DNA of 64,000 nucleotides from Arthrobacter sp. (GTDB lineage Bacteria; Actinomycetota; Actinomycetes; Actinomycetales; Micrococcaceae): positions 186,001 through 250,000 of the forward strand of contig JAITLQ010000018.1 of assembly GCA_031277795.1 (NCBI GenBank). The letters run 5' to 3'. The notes beneath the pieces were generated by a model. That model worked only from the letters and a program-made list of their open reading frames with translations. It searched no databases and was not told the DNA's origin. Of the stretch, positions 7,959 through 16,920 are shown in pieces. Both the position numbers and the translations under genes were made by a program. Each line of letters opens with the position of its first letter. The stretch's first letter is position 1.

Positions 7959-9557
7959 TCAGGCGCGGCCGACGCCCTCGAAGGCCAAGCCGGTCGTGGG
8001 CAGCGGCTTGAAGTCCGTCAGCTGATCGGCCTTCCACGCGGTGGGCAGCTTGCGGTGGAAGAGCGGGTACAGGGGGGCCTGCTCGGCCACGATGTCCACG
8101 ATCTGGTTCCAGCTCTCCTGCGCCTTGGCGGTGTCGGTGCTCTGGGCCGCGGTGTCGAGCAGGGTCTGCACCTTCTTGTACTCGGCCGTGTCAGACCAGA
8201 AGAAGCGCTTGGCGGGCCACACGTCGCCGCGGTAGAACCACGAGAGCAGCAGGTCCATGTCGTTGCCGAAGACCGAGGGATCGCCCGGCGCAGCCACGAT
8301 CTGGTAAGTGCCCTTGTCGACGTTGTCCGCGTACAGCGCGCCGGACTGCAGGGACTGCAGCGTGACCTCGATGCCGGGAAGCTTGTTCCAGGTCTCGATG
8401 ATCAGCGGAGCGACGTCCTTGACCCACGCGGTGTCGGTGGTCAGCAGCTCGATCTTGAGCGAGGTGACGCCGGCCTCCTTGAGCAGGCTCGCCGCCTTGT
8501 CCGCATCGTAGGTGTAGACGGTGGAGGCCTCGTGGTAGTTCGGGTGCTCCTTCTGCACGTACGACGTCGCCGCCGTCGCGTTGCCGAGCAGCGCCTTGGT
8601 GATGATCGACTCGCGGTCGACGGCGTACTGGAAGGCCTGGCGCACGCGCACGTCGTCGAAGGGCTTGGCCTTGCAGTTGAACATGAGGAAGAGCAGACCG
8701 AAGGACTGCACCGACTCGACGGTGGCGGAGGCCTTGAGGCGGTCCATGTCCAGGTAGGGAACGTCCTCGATGGCCTGGACGCGGCCGGACTCGACGGCGG
8801 AGACGCGGGCGGCGGCATCGGAGAGCAGGTACCAGGTCATCCCGGGGGCCTTGGCCGGCATGGGGCCGTTGTACGCGTCGAAGCGCTCGAAGACGATCTT
8901 GTCATCCTTGGTGGCGGAGACGAGCTTGTACGGGCCGGTGCCAACGGGCGCGGCGTCGAAGGCCTTCTGATCGGCGGAGGCGAGGGCCTTCGGCACGATC
9001 TTCACGACGGAGAGGCGGTCGGCCAGCAACGGCGTGGAGTACTTGAGCTTGATCGTCACGGTCGTCGCGTCCTTGGCGGTGACCTTGTCGATGAAGGGGA
9101 TGAACTGGGCGAACAGCGCCGCATTGTTCGGGTCGAGGACGCGCTCGAAGGAGTACGCGACGTCCTCGGTCGTGACCTTCTCGCCGTTGTGGAACGTGGC
9201 GCCGTCGCGGAGGGTGACCTCGTAGGTCTTCTCGTCGATCTGCTTCGGATCGGAGGCGGCCAGCGCGTTGTAGCGCTCGCGCGTGGCGGGGTGAAGCTCC
9301 GTGAGGCCCTCGAAGACATGCAGGTTGGCGGCCATGGGGGTCGCGCCGGAGGACGTCATGGGGTCGAAGCCGGTGGAGAGCGGGTAGGACATGCCCGCCT
9401 CGATGGTCTTGCTCGAGGACGCGCCGGCGGAGCCGGAGTCGGAGGAGGAGCAAGCGGCCAGCGTGGCTGCGAACGCGCTGGCCAGGCCCATGGCACCGGC
9501 AAGCTTGAGCACCGTGCGACGTGAAGTGCCCTGCGCGAGGATCTCGGGGGAGTTCAT
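7959..9557 (-). CDS. Sialic acid/oligopeptide-type ABC substrate-binding lipoprotein
   Basis: This 532-aa family 5 (DppA/OppA) solute-binding protein has an N-terminus with twin arginines (SRRTVLK, Arg13-14) and a lipobox LAAC with Cys36. It is therefore probably a Tat-exported lipoprotein on the outer face of the membrane. The mature part shows the family pattern, with a [20 protein letters not shown] segment followed by [15 protein letters not shown]. It is the first gene of the operon and is preceded by an AAGG ribosome site. The operon content (nanA, nanK, nanE, sialidase) indicates sialic acid as the ligand. A peptide ligand cannot be excluded from sequence alone. Confidence 0.9.
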   Translation of the reverse strand: MNSPEILAQGTSRRTVLKLAGAMGLASAFAATLAACSSSDSGSAGASSSKTIEAGMSYPLSTGFDPMTSSGATPMAANLHVFEGLTELHPATRERYNALAASDPKQIDEKTYEVTLRDGATFHNGEKVTTEDVAYSFERVLDPNNAALFAQFIPFIDKVTAKDATTVTIKLKYSTPLLADRLSVVKIVPKALASADQKAFDAAPVGTGPYKLVSATKDDKIVFERFDAYNGPMPAKAPGMTWYLLSDAAARVSAVESGRVQAIEDVPYLDMDRLKASATVESVQSFGLLFLMFNCKAKPFDDVRVRQAFQYAVDRESIITKALLGNATAATSYVQKEHPNYHEASTVYTYDADKAASLLKEAGVTSLKIELLTTDTAWVKDVAPLIIETWNKLPGIEVTLQSLQSGALYADNVDKGTYQIVAAPGDPSVFGNDMDLLLSWFYRGDVWPAKRFFWSDTAEYKKVQTLLDTAAQSTDTAKAQESWNQIVDIVAEQAPLYPLFHRKLPTAWKADQLTDFKPLPTTGLAFEGVGRA

Positions 9558-9599
9558 GAAACCGCCTTAGGGGTGTCGGTGGGATGAAGCGGAGTGGGA

Positions 9600-9615
9600 T
9601 GTAGGATGTCCTACA
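9600..9615. promoter_or_regulatory. Palindromic operator (7-bp arms) upstream of sialic acid operon
   Basis: TGTAGGA and TCCTACA are perfect arms around a TG centre. The site lies just downstream of the predicted -10 of the minus-strand operon, where a bound repressor would block initiation or escape. The divergent GntR/FCD gene is the obvious candidate regulator. The assignment is inferred from position and symmetry. Confidence 0.6.
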
Positions 9616-9618
9616 CGA

Positions 9619-9689
9619 GACACAAACGTAGGGCAGATCACATCGGCGCGTCAACTAGGACACAATGCGTGATGAGGGGCGACACAATG
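9619..9689. repeat. Three direct copies of GACACAA in divergent intergenic region
   Basis: GACACAA begins at 9619, 9659 and 9681. The last two copies extend to GACACAATG and are 22 bp apart, about two helical turns. They may be extra regulator sites or chance. No protein is known to me that would bind them. Confidence 0.4.
9625..9654 (-). promoter_or_regulatory. Predicted promoter of the sialic acid operon
   Basis: On the minus strand, TTGACG (9649-9654) and TACGTT (9625-9630) are separated by 18 bp. Transcription would start near 9616-9618, beside the palindrome at 9600-9615. The -35 matches the consensus in five of six positions and the -10 is weak. Confidence 0.5.
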
Positions 9690-9748
9690 ACGTTGTTGGA
9701 CCGACAGACAGTGATCACCACTTCGCTCGAGGAGGGCACAGAGCCGCG

Positions 9749-10474
9749 ATGAGCACGAGCACCGCGAACCGAGCACGCGAGAGCGCCAAGCTGCGCTCCC
9801 GTGCCTTGCAACACGAGATCATGGCGCTCATCCTCGAGCGGGGGCTCCTGCCGGGGGATCCGTTGCCCACCGAGCTGGAGCTCGTCGAGGAGCTCGGCGT
9901 GGGGCGCAACACCGTCCGCGAGGCGCTGAAGGTCCTCCAGGCCATCGGCATCGTCGACGTGCGCCACGGCTACGGCATGTTTGTGGCCAAGAAGAAGCTC
10001 GACGCCCTGGCCGTCACCTTGGAATTCCATGCCCGGATGTCGCTGGCCCACTCGGGGCGCGAGGCGGTAGAGCTCGTTGATGTGCGCCAGGCGCTCGAAT
10101 CCGAACTCATCGCCGCCACCGTTGACGCCATGACGCCGGACGCGCTGGCCGCCGTCCTCTCCGCCGTCCAGGAGATGGAGGCCTGCGCCGAGCGCGGGGC
10201 ATCCCTCGTGGCGGCGGACCGGGAGTTCCACCGCGCCCTGTTCGCGCCGTTGGAGAACGCGCTCCTGAGCAATCTGCTGGATGTCTTCTGGGCCGCCTAC
10301 TCGGGCATGCACGAGACGCTGATGCCGGACGCCGTCGACCTCGCCGAGACCTCGCGCGAGCACCGGGGCATCTACGAGGCGGTGGCCGCCGCGGATAAGA
10401 CGCTCGCGACCGAGCTCATGCGCGGCCACTTCGACGGCATTCGTGGGCTCATCAAGCGCAGCGTGGGGGAGTAG
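9749..10474 (+). CDS. GntR-family transcriptional regulator with FCD ligand domain
   Basis: The protein is 241 aa from ATG 9749. An in-frame ATG at 9665 would add 28 residues that match nothing in the family, and an AGGAGGG ribosome site lies at 9730-9736, so 9749 is preferred. Residues about 15-80 form the winged helix (PTELELVEELGVGRNTVREALKVLQ). The rest is all-helical FCD/FadR-C type, with the DREFHRALF motif that supplies metal-binding residues. It is divergent from the sialic acid operon and is probably its repressor, relieved by a sialic acid intermediate, as for NanR-type GntR proteins. The ligand is not known. Confidence 0.9.
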   Translation: MSTSTANRARESAKLRSRALQHEIMALILERGLLPGDPLPTELELVEELGVGRNTVREALKVLQAIGIVDVRHGYGMFVAKKKLDALAVTLEFHARMSLAHSGREAVELVDVRQALESELIAATVDAMTPDALAAVLSAVQEMEACAERGASLVAADREFHRALFAPLENALLSNLLDVFWAAYSGMHETLMPDAVDLAETSREHRGIYEAVAAADKTLATELMRGHFDGIRGLIKRSVGE

Positions 10475-10538
10475 CCTGCCCGCGATGCGGCGTGCCGGCT
10501 CGCGGCACGGCGAGGCCTGGCGCGGGTGCCGCACGGTC

Positions 10539-10555
10539 TAGACTCGCGTGTTATG
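10539..10555 (+). promoter_or_regulatory. Leaderless-type promoter of glmM
   Basis: TAGACT (10539-10544) ends 8 nt before ATG 10553. With a start site about 7 nt after the -10, the mRNA would begin at or next to the start codon. No ribosome-binding sequence is visible. Confidence 0.6.
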
Positions 10556-11902
10556 GCACGTCTCTTTGGCACCGATGGTGTTCGCGGCCTCGCGAACGAA
10601 TTGATCACCCCCGAACTCTCCATGGGGTTGGCCCAGGCCGCCGCCGTGGTGCTGGGCTTCAACGAGGCCGAGGTCGGGCAGCGGCCGATCGCCGTGGTGG
10701 CCAAGGACCCGCGCATTTCAGGTGATTTCATCTCCGCCTCCATCGAGGCCGGCCTGGCCGCGTCCGGCGTCGACGTCTTCGACGCCGGCACCCTGCCCAC
10801 GCCCGCCGCGGCGTTCCTCGTGGCGGACCTCGGCGCCGACTTTGGCGTCATGATCTCCGCCTCCCACAACCCGGCCCCGGACAACGGCATCAAGTTCCTG
10901 GCGCGCGGCGGCCAGAAGCTCGACGACGCCATCGAGGACGCCATCGAGGCGCGCCTGAGCCAGGAGCCCCTGCGGCCCCACGGCGGGGAGGTGGGCCGCG
11001 TGCGTCGCTTCGCCGACGCCGAGGATCGCTACGTCATGCACCTGCTGCAGTCTCTCCCGCACCGCCTCGAGGGGCTCAAGGTCGTCATCGATGCGGCCCA
11101 CGGCGCTGCTTCGGGCTGCTCGCCCGAGGCCTTCAAGGCCGCCGGTGCCGAGGTGATCGTCATCGGTGCCTCGCCCAACGGTGTCAACATCAACGATGGG
11201 TACGGGTCCACGCACCTCGAGGCGCTGCAGGCCGCCGTCATCGAGCATGGGGCGGACCTCGGGGTGGGTCACGACGGCGACGCCGACCGCTGCCTCACGG
11301 TGGACGCCGAGGGCACCATCGTCGACGGCGACAAGGAGATGGCCATCATGGCGATCGCCATGAAGGAGGCGGGGAGGCTGAAGGACGACACCCTCGTGGT
11401 GACCGTCATGTCCAACCTCGGCCTCAAGCTGGCTATGAAGGAGCACGGCATCAAGCTCGTGGAGACGGGTGTGGGCGATCGCTACGTGCTCGAGGCCATG
11501 CGCGCCGGCGGCTACAACCTCGGTGGTGAGCAGTCGGGCCACGTCATCATGGCCGACTACGCGACGACGGGCGACGGCGTGCTGACGGGTCTGCAGATCG
11601 CCTCCCGCATGGCCGCCACGGGCAAGAGCCTCAAGGAGCTCGCCTCCGTCGTCACGGTGCTTCCCCAGGTGCTCATCAACGTGCGCGGCGTGGACAAGGC
11701 GGCGGCGGCCACCGACGCGGCCGTCCTGGCCGCCGTGGCCCGCGCCGAGCAGCAGCTGGGGGACACGGGCCGCGTGCTCCTGCGCCCCTCCGGGACCGAG
11801 CCGGTCGTGCGCGTCATGGTCGAGGCGGCGGACCACGCCAGCGCCCAGGACGTGGCCCGCTCGCTCGCGCAGACCGTGCAGACGGAGCTGGCCCTCGCCT
11901 GA
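10553..11902 (+). CDS. glmM: Phosphoglucosamine mutase
   Basis: The 449-aa enzyme of the alpha-D-phosphohexomutase family starts [12 protein letters not shown]. The phosphorylated catalytic Ser is Ser104 in [11 protein letters not shown]. The metal-binding loop is DGDADRC, the sugar-binding loop GGEQSGH, and the phosphate-binding RPSGTEP lies near the end. It interconverts glucosamine-6-P and glucosamine-1-P for UDP-GlcNAc and peptidoglycan. The start at 10553 is set by homology at the N-terminus and by the -10 hexamer immediately upstream. glmS lies 1.7 kb away, on the same strand. The gene is followed by two hairpins. Confidence 0.97.
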   Translation: MARLFGTDGVRGLANELITPELSMGLAQAAAVVLGFNEAEVGQRPIAVVAKDPRISGDFISASIEAGLAASGVDVFDAGTLPTPAAAFLVADLGADFGVMISASHNPAPDNGIKFLARGGQKLDDAIEDAIEARLSQEPLRPHGGEVGRVRRFADAEDRYVMHLLQSLPHRLEGLKVVIDAAHGAASGCSPEAFKAAGAEVIVIGASPNGVNINDGYGSTHLEALQAAVIEHGADLGVGHDGDADRCLTVDAEGTIVDGDKEMAIMAIAMKEAGRLKDDTLVVTVMSNLGLKLAMKEHGIKLVETGVGDRYVLEAMRAGGYNLGGEQSGHVIMADYATTGDGVLTGLQIASRMAATGKSLKELASVVTVLPQVLINVRGVDKAAAATDAAVLAAVARAEQQLGDTGRVLLRPSGTEPVVRVMVEAADHASAQDVARSLAQTVQTELALA

Positions 11903-11924
11903 GTCGTGACGCGCCCGGTGTGAG

Positions 11925-11953
11925 GACTGCGCCCGGCCCGGCCGGGCGCAGTC
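11925..11953 (+). terminator. Hairpin downstream of glmM
   Basis: There is a 13-bp perfect stem GACTGCGCCCGGC/GCCGGGCGCAGTC with a 3-nt loop, 22 nt after the glmM stop. No U-tract is present. A second, longer hairpin follows at 12028. Confidence 0.6.
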
Positions 11954-12027
11954 GTGCACCGGGTCTCAGCGGCGGGCGGGCGGCCCGCCGCCCACCCTGC
12001 GACTCCGCCGCTGGCCCCAAGCCGACG

Positions 12028-12067
12028 CCAAGGAGCCCGGCACCACACGTGGTGCCGGGCTCCTTGG
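12028..12067. terminator. Bidirectional hairpin between convergent glmM and mscL
   Basis: The 19-bp perfect arms, 12028-12046 and 12049-12067, lie around a 2-nt centre, a near-perfect 40-bp palindrome. It serves the ends of glmM (+) and mscL (-). Its strength comes from GC content, without a U-tract. Confidence 0.75.
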
Positions 12068-12090
12068 GCGGTGGGAGTGGTGCGCGAGGC

Positions 12091-12477
12091 TCAGGCGCCG
12101 CGGTTGGCCTTGATCTCGTCGCGGATCTGGGTGAGGAGCTCGAGCTGCGGATCGGCCGCCTCCTCCTCGGTGATGCCTTCCTTGGCCGCCTTGCGCTCGG
12201 CCAGCTTGTTCATGGGCAGCACGAGGGTGAAGTACACGGCCGCGGCGATGATGAGGAAGTTGACGACGGCGGTCAGGAGTGCGCCGAACTGGATGCCGTC
12301 CACGTTGAGCCACTCGTCGAAGTTGACGGGGCCGCCGGTGAGCTTGGAGATGGCCGGCATGAGCACCTTCTCCACGAGGGCGGTCACGACGGCACCGAAG
12401 GCTGCACCGATGATGATGCCGACGGCAAGGTCCATGACATTGCCGCGCATGATGAAGTCTTTGAATCCCTTAAGCAT
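12091..12477 (-). CDS. mscL: Large-conductance mechanosensitive channel
   Basis: The 128-aa protein begins MLKGFKDFIMRGNVMDLAVG, the MscL amphipathic helix and first membrane span. A periplasmic loop and the second span (residues about 70-95) follow, then a charged C-terminal helix. It forms a homopentameric channel in the membrane that opens under hypo-osmotic tension. ATG 12477 is chosen over an in-frame ATG 25 codons upstream because the family starts at MLKGF and because TACTAT lies 6 nt before it. The gene converges on glmM. Confidence 0.95.
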   Translation of the reverse strand: MLKGFKDFIMRGNVMDLAVGIIIGAAFGAVVTALVEKVLMPAISKLTGGPVNFDEWLNVDGIQFGALLTAVVNFLIIAAAVYFTLVLPMNKLAERKAAKEGITEEEAADPQLELLTQIRDEIKANRGA

Positions 12478-12489
12478 GCACACATAGTA
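12475..12489 (-). promoter_or_regulatory. Leaderless-type promoter of mscL
   Basis: On the minus strand, TACTAT (12484-12489) precedes ATG 12477 by 6 nt. No ribosome-binding sequence is visible. This supports the short MLKGF start. Confidence 0.6.
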
Positions 12490-12574
12490 GAACGCCGTAA
12501 CGGCATTTGCTATGGGCCTTCGGAAGGGGCGTGACGCGCTGTGCGTAGCCAAGCGCAGGCCCGGCCGTGCGGTC

Positions 12575-13564
12575 CTAGAGCTTGCGCAGCAACATGTGGT
12601 GGATCGAGTGATCGGCGTCCTTGGAGAGCACGAGCCGCGCGCGGCCGCGCGTGGGGCGCACGTTCTCGCGCAGGTTCGGTTCGTTGATGCTGCGCCAGAT
12701 ACCCAGCGCCGTCGTGACGGCCTCGGCGTCCGAGAGGCTCGAGTAGCGGTGGAAGAAGGACGCCGGATCGGCGAATGCGCCGGAGCGCAGGCGCATGAAG
12801 CGATCCACGTACCAGCGCTCGATGTCGCGGGTGCGCGCGTCGACGTAGATCGAGAAGTCGAAGAAGTCGGAGAGCGCCAGGCCCACCGTGCCGTCGGCGC
12901 GCGGGCGGGCCGGGGCGAGGACGTTGAGTCCCTCCACGATGAGCACGTCCGGCTGGTCCACCACGATCCGTTCGCCCGGCACGATGTCGTAGCTCAGGTG
13001 CGAGTAGCGCGGCGCCTCGACCTGGGGAGCCCCGGACTTCACGGCGGAGATGAAGCGCAGGAGCGCCTTTTGGTCGTAGGACTCCGGGAAGCCCTTGCGC
13101 TCCATGATGCCGCGGCGCACCAACTCGGCGTTGGGGAAGAGGAAGCCGTCCGTCGTGACGAGGTCCACTTTGGGGGTGCCGGGCCAGCGGCGCAGCAGCT
13201 CCTGCAACACGCGCGCCGTGGTGGACTTGCCGACGGCCACCGAGCCGGCCACGCCGATGACGAAGGGCGTGCGGCGCCGGTGCTCGCCCAGGAATTGAGA
13301 CGTGGCGGCGTGCAGCTTGTCGGTGCCCTCGACGTACAGGGCGAGGAGCCGAGAGAGCGGGAGGTAGACCTCGCGCACCTCGTCGAGGTCGAGGCGATCG
13401 CCCAGGGCGAGCAGGCGGGCGAGATCGGCCTCGTCGAACGGCTGCTCCAGTGCGTTGGAGAGCCGGGCCCAGGTGGCGCGGTCCAGCTCCACGAAGGGGG
13501 AGCCGGGCGCCTGGTTAATGGGCGCGGCCGGGCGCACGGGGTCGGGGGAAGTCACGAGCGCCAT
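12575..13564 (-). CDS. coaA: Type I pantothenate kinase
   Basis: The 329-aa PanK type I has the P-loop [12 protein letters not shown] near residues 100-111. It also has [13 protein letters not shown], the RKGFPESYD segment, [11 protein letters not shown] and the EGLNVL motif, all characteristic of bacterial CoaA. It phosphorylates pantothenate with ATP, the first committed step of CoA synthesis, in the cytoplasm. The start at ATG 13564 places the conserved [14 protein letters not shown] near residue 22. No clear ribosome site is seen. It is divergent from glmS with only 61 nt between the starts. Confidence 0.96.
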   Translation of the reverse strand: MALVTSPDPVRPAAPINQAPGSPFVELDRATWARLSNALEQPFDEADLARLLALGDRLDLDEVREVYLPLSRLLALYVEGTDKLHAATSQFLGEHRRRTPFVIGVAGSVAVGKSTTARVLQELLRRWPGTPKVDLVTTDGFLFPNAELVRRGIMERKGFPESYDQKALLRFISAVKSGAPQVEAPRYSHLSYDIVPGERIVVDQPDVLIVEGLNVLAPARPRADGTVGLALSDFFDFSIYVDARTRDIERWYVDRFMRLRSGAFADPASFFHRYSSLSDAEAVTTALGIWRSINEPNLRENVRPTRGRARLVLSKDADHSIHHMLLRKL

Positions 13565-13612
13565 TGTTCACCGCGTGCGCACGGCCACACAAATCTTCGG
13601 GGGTCGAGTCGT

Positions 13613-13628
13613 TAGGATGCTTTGCATG
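13613..13628 (+). promoter_or_regulatory. Leaderless-type promoter of glmS
   Basis: TAGGAT (13613-13618) precedes ATG 13626 by 7 nt. There is no room for a ribosome site, and no glmS ribozyme is present in this 61-nt gap. Confidence 0.6.
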
Positions 13629-15497
13629 TGTGGAATTGTTGGATATGCCGGTCTCTCAGCGGACCGAGGTGGCCACGACGCGGTTGACGTCGTGATGGAG
13701 GGCCTGCGGCGCCTTGAGTACCGCGGCTACGACTCGGCCGGGGTGGCCGTGGTCTCTGACGGCGAGATCTTCTCGCGCAAGAAGGCCGGCAAGCTCGTGA
13801 ACCTGGTCGAGGAGATCGCGGAGCATCCGCTCCCGGAGTCCTCCACGGCGATCGGTCACACGCGCTGGGCCACCCACGGTGGCCCCACCGATCGCAATGC
13901 CCACCCGCACCTCGGAGATGAGGGCCGCCTCGCCCTCATCCACAACGGCATCATCGAGAACTTCTCCTCGCTGCGCGCGGAGCTGCGCCAGAAGGGGCAT
14001 GAGTTCCGTTCCGAGACCGACACCGAGGTGGCCGCCGTGCTCCTCGGCGAGATCTTCCGTGGGGCCGGAGCCGGTGACCTGACGCGCTCCATGCAGCTGA
14101 CCGCCTCGCGCCTCGAGGGCGCCTTCACCCTCCTGGCCGTGCACGCGGAGGTGCCCGGCGTCGTCGTCGCCGCCCGCCGCAACTCCCCGCTCGTCGTGGG
14201 CCTCGGCGAGGGCGAGAACTTCCTCGGCTCCGACGTCTCCGGCTTCATCGACTACACGCGCCGCGCCGTGGAGCTGGAGCAGGACCAGGTCGTGACCATC
14301 ACGCCCGAGTCCTACGCCGTCACCGACTTTGCCGGGAACCCGGCCCAGGGCCGCGAGTTCAGCGTCGACTGGGACGCCGCCGCCGCCGAGAAGGGCGGCT
14401 TCGATTCCTTCATGGAGAAGGAGATCCACGACCAGCCTCAGGCGGTGGCCGACACCCTCCTGGGCCGCGCCGACGCCTCGGGGCGCCTCGAGCTCGACGA
14501 GTTGCGCATCGACCCGCAGGAGCTCAAGGACGTCTCCAAGATCGTGGTGCTCGCCTGCGGCACCTCGGCCTACGCCGCCCACGTGGCCAAGTACGCGATC
14601 GAGCACTGGTGCCGCATCCCCGTGGATGTGGAGCTCAGCCACGAGTTCCGCTACCGCGATCCCATCGTTGGCCCGGACACCCTCGTGGTGACGATCTCGC
14701 AGTCCGGCGAGACGATGGACACCCTCATGGCGCTGCGCTACGCCAAGGAGCAGGGCGCCCGCACACTGGCGATCTGCAACACCAACGGCTCCTCCATCCC
14801 GCGCGAGTCGGACGCCGTGCTGTACACGCACGCCGGCCCCGAGATCGCCGTGGCCTCCACGAAGGCCTTCCTGGCGCAGATCACGGCCACCTACCTGCTC
14901 GGCCTGTACCTGGCGCAGCTGCGCGGCAAGCTCTTCCAGGGCGAGATCAAGGACATCCTGGCGGACATGGCCGACATCCCGGCCAAGATCCAGGACATCC
15001 TTGACCGCAAGGACGAGGTCATCGAGCTCGCGACCGCCATGCGGGACACCTCGAGCGTGCTCTTCCTCGGCCGCCACGTGGGCTTCCCCGTGGCGATGGA
15101 GGGCGCGCTGAAGCTCAAGGAGCTGGCCTACATCCACGCGGAGGGCTTTGCCGCCGGCGAGCTCAAGCACGGTCCCATCGCGCTCATCGAGGACGGGCAG
15201 GCCGTATTCGTGGTGGTGCCCTCGCCGCGTGGGCGCCACTCGATGCACTCCAAGGTCGTCTCCAACATCCAGGAGGTGCGCGCCCGCGGCGCCCGCACCC
15301 TCGTGATCGCGGAGGAGGGCGACACCGCCGTCGGCGAGTTTGCCGAATGGGTCTTCCGCGTGCCGGAGACCAAGGCGCTGCTCATGCCGCTGCTGAGCGT
15401 GGTGCCGCTGCAGATCTTCGCGTGCGCCCTGGCCGGGGCCAAGGGGCTCAATGTGGACCAGCCGCGCAACCTGGCCAAGTCGGTCACGGTCGAGTAG
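13626..15497 (+). CDS. glmS: Glutamine-fructose-6-phosphate aminotransferase (isomerizing)
   Basis: The protein is 623 aa from ATG 13626. Starting there puts the catalytic Cys at position 2 (MCGIVGYAG), as required for the N-terminal glutamine hydrolase. An in-frame upstream extension is therefore rejected. The glutaminase domain (about 1-240) contains GHTRWATHG and RLALIHNGIIEN. Two SIS sugar-isomerase domains follow (CGTSAYAA, TISQSGETMDT), and the protein ends NLAKSVTVE, as in the family. It makes glucosamine-6-P from fructose-6-P and glutamine, feeding GlmM. It converges on galU across a strong hairpin. Confidence 0.97.
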   Translation: MCGIVGYAGLSADRGGHDAVDVVMEGLRRLEYRGYDSAGVAVVSDGEIFSRKKAGKLVNLVEEIAEHPLPESSTAIGHTRWATHGGPTDRNAHPHLGDEGRLALIHNGIIENFSSLRAELRQKGHEFRSETDTEVAAVLLGEIFRGAGAGDLTRSMQLTASRLEGAFTLLAVHAEVPGVVVAARRNSPLVVGLGEGENFLGSDVSGFIDYTRRAVELEQDQVVTITPESYAVTDFAGNPAQGREFSVDWDAAAAEKGGFDSFMEKEIHDQPQAVADTLLGRADASGRLELDELRIDPQELKDVSKIVVLACGTSAYAAHVAKYAIEHWCRIPVDVELSHEFRYRDPIVGPDTLVVTISQSGETMDTLMALRYAKEQGARTLAICNTNGSSIPRESDAVLYTHAGPEIAVASTKAFLAQITATYLLGLYLAQLRGKLFQGEIKDILADMADIPAKIQDILDRKDEVIELATAMRDTSSVLFLGRHVGFPVAMEGALKLKELAYIHAEGFAAGELKHGPIALIEDGQAVFVVVPSPRGRHSMHSKVVSNIQEVRARGARTLVIAEEGDTAVGEFAEWVFRVPETKALLMPLLSVVPLQIFACALAGAKGLNVDQPRNLAKSVTVE

Positions 15498-15516
15498 CCA
15501 CTCGCCCCGTCACGGT

Positions 15517-15558
15517 ACGACGGCGGCCCGGCAGCTCGTGCTGCCGGGCCGCCGTCGT
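15517..15558. terminator. Bidirectional hairpin between glmS and galU
   Basis: There are 18-bp perfect arms at 15517-15534 and 15541-15558 with a 6-nt loop. They lie 19 nt after the glmS stop and 18 nt after the galU stop on the opposite strand. Confidence 0.8.
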
Positions 15559-15576
15559 GTTGTGGCGAGGAAGGGC

Positions 15577-16491
15577 TCAGGCCTGCGCGGCCCCGTTGCG
15601 CGCCGCGACAAAATCGGCGAGCCACGCCGAGAAGTCGGGCCCGAGGTCCGCGCGATCGCTCGCGAGCTGCACCACGGCCTTCAGGTAGGAGAGCTTGTCT
15701 CCGGTGTCGTAGCGCTCGCCGCGGAAGACCACGGCGGTCACGCCGCCGCCCTGCTCGGCCGGCATCGTGGCCAGCTCGAGCAGCGCGTCGGTCAGCTGGA
15801 TCTCGTTGCCGCGGCCTGGCTCGGTGCGCTCGAGGACCTCGAAGACGCTCGGGCTGAGGACGTAGCGGCCGATGACGGCCAGGTTGCTCGGCGCCTCGGC
15901 GACCGAGGGCTTCTCCACGAGGGTGTTGACGCGGACGTAGTCCTCGCCCTCCACGGCGGAGACGTCGGCGCAGCCGTAGGCGGAGATCGACTCGCGGGGG
16001 ACCTCCATGAGCGCGATGACCGAACCGCCCACGCGCTCCTGCACCGCGATCATGTCCTTGAGCAGCGACTCGTGCTCTCCGATGAGGTCGTCGCCCAGGA
16101 GCACGGCGAAGGGTTCGTCGCCGACGTGGCCCTTGGCGCGCAGCACGGCGTGGCCGAGCCCGCGGGGATCGCCCTGGCGGATGTAGTGGATGTCGCCCAC
16201 GTTGGTGGGGCGCTGGATGGCCTCGAGCTTGGCGGTGTCGTCCTTCTCCAGCAGCTGTGCCTCAAGGAAGGGCATGCGGTCGAAGTGATCCTCCAGCGAG
16301 CGCTTGTTGCGTCCGGTGACCATCAGCAGATCGTGGAGCCCGGCGTCGACGGCCTCCTCGACGACGTACTGGATCGCCGGCATGTCGACGACGGGCAACA
16401 TCTCCTTGGGCATCGCCTTGGTGGCGGGCAGGAAACGGGTACCCATCCCCGCCACGGGGAAGACGGCCTTGCGAACCTTGTGCAAACTCAT
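15577..16491 (-). CDS. galU: UTP-glucose-1-phosphate uridylyltransferase
   Basis: The 304-aa nucleotidyltransferase has the N-terminal signature FPVAGMGTRFLPATKAMPKE, the catalytic-lysine loop, LLGDDL and VEKP. It makes UDP-glucose for surface polysaccharide and glycolipid. ATG 16491 is chosen because the family starts a few residues before the signature. Longer in-frame starts run into the divergent acpS gene. TTGAAT lies 6 nt before the start, in line with the leaderless pattern seen elsewhere. The usual family length is about 290-310. Confidence 0.95.
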   Translation of the reverse strand: MSLHKVRKAVFPVAGMGTRFLPATKAMPKEMLPVVDMPAIQYVVEEAVDAGLHDLLMVTGRNKRSLEDHFDRMPFLEAQLLEKDDTAKLEAIQRPTNVGDIHYIRQGDPRGLGHAVLRAKGHVGDEPFAVLLGDDLIGEHESLLKDMIAVQERVGGSVIALMEVPRESISAYGCADVSAVEGEDYVRVNTLVEKPSVAEAPSNLAVIGRYVLSPSVFEVLERTEPGRGNEIQLTDALLELATMPAEQGGGVTAVVFRGERYDTGDKLSYLKAVVQLASDRADLGPDFSAWLADFVAARNGAAQA

Positions 16492-16550
16492 GGGGCCATT
16501 CAACCATCCGGGGGACGTTGACCCCGAGAGGGCGGCGGCCCCCGCCCGAC

Positions 16551-16566
16551 TACGATCTGAGACGTG
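16551..16566 (+). promoter_or_regulatory. Leaderless-type promoter of acpS
   Basis: TACGAT (16551-16556) precedes GTG 16564 by 7 nt. The divergent galU gene has TTGAAT 6 nt before its start at 16491, so two back-to-back leaderless promoters share 72 bp. Confidence 0.55.
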
Positions 16567-16920
16567 ATCGTTGGAATTGGCGTTGATGTGGTGGCACTCG
16601 AGCGATTCGAGCGCAAGCTCGAGCGCACCCCGGCGCTCGTGGAGCGGCTCTTCTGCCCGGCCGAGCGCGGGCTGCATCCCCGCTCCCTCGCCGCGCGCTT
16701 TGCCGCCAAGGAAGCGGTGGCCAAGGCCCTCGGGTCCCCCGGCGACCTGCATTGGCACGATTGCGAGGTCGTGACCGCGCCCTCCGGGGCGCCGTCCATC
16801 CGGGCCACGGGTTCGGTGGCCGCCCGCGCGGCGGCCCTCGGCGTCTCGCGCTGGCACGTCTCCCTCACCCACGACGGGGACAGCGCCATCGCCATGGTGG
16901 TGGCGGAGGGCGAGGGCTGA
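16564..16920 (+). CDS. acpS: Holo-[acyl-carrier-protein] synthase
   Basis: The 118-aa protein begins (GTG) [15 protein letters not shown]. This N-terminal motif carries the Mg-binding Asp8, and the [13 protein letters not shown] helix supplies the second metal ligand. The length is usual for AcpS. It transfers phosphopantetheine from CoA to apo-ACP for fatty acid synthesis. Its stop overlaps the ATG of nnr by one base (TGATG), so the two are cotranslated. CoA from the nearby coaA is the substrate source, though the genes are not in one operon. Confidence 0.95.
   Translation: MIVGIGVDVVALERFERKLERTPALVERLFCPAERGLHPRSLAARFAAKEAVAKALGSPGDLHWHDCEVVTAPSGAPSIRATGSVAARAAALGVSRWHVSLTHDGDSAIAMVVAEGEG

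Noticed and set aside
13455-13625. Longer in-frame start of glmS
   Set aside because: The catalytic Cys must be residue 2 after Met removal, which fixes ATG 13626. The upstream part is antisense to coaA.
13565-13625. glmS ribozyme or riboswitch
   Set aside because: The gap is only 61 nt, has no conserved ribozyme core, and the -10 element sits 7 nt before the start codon.
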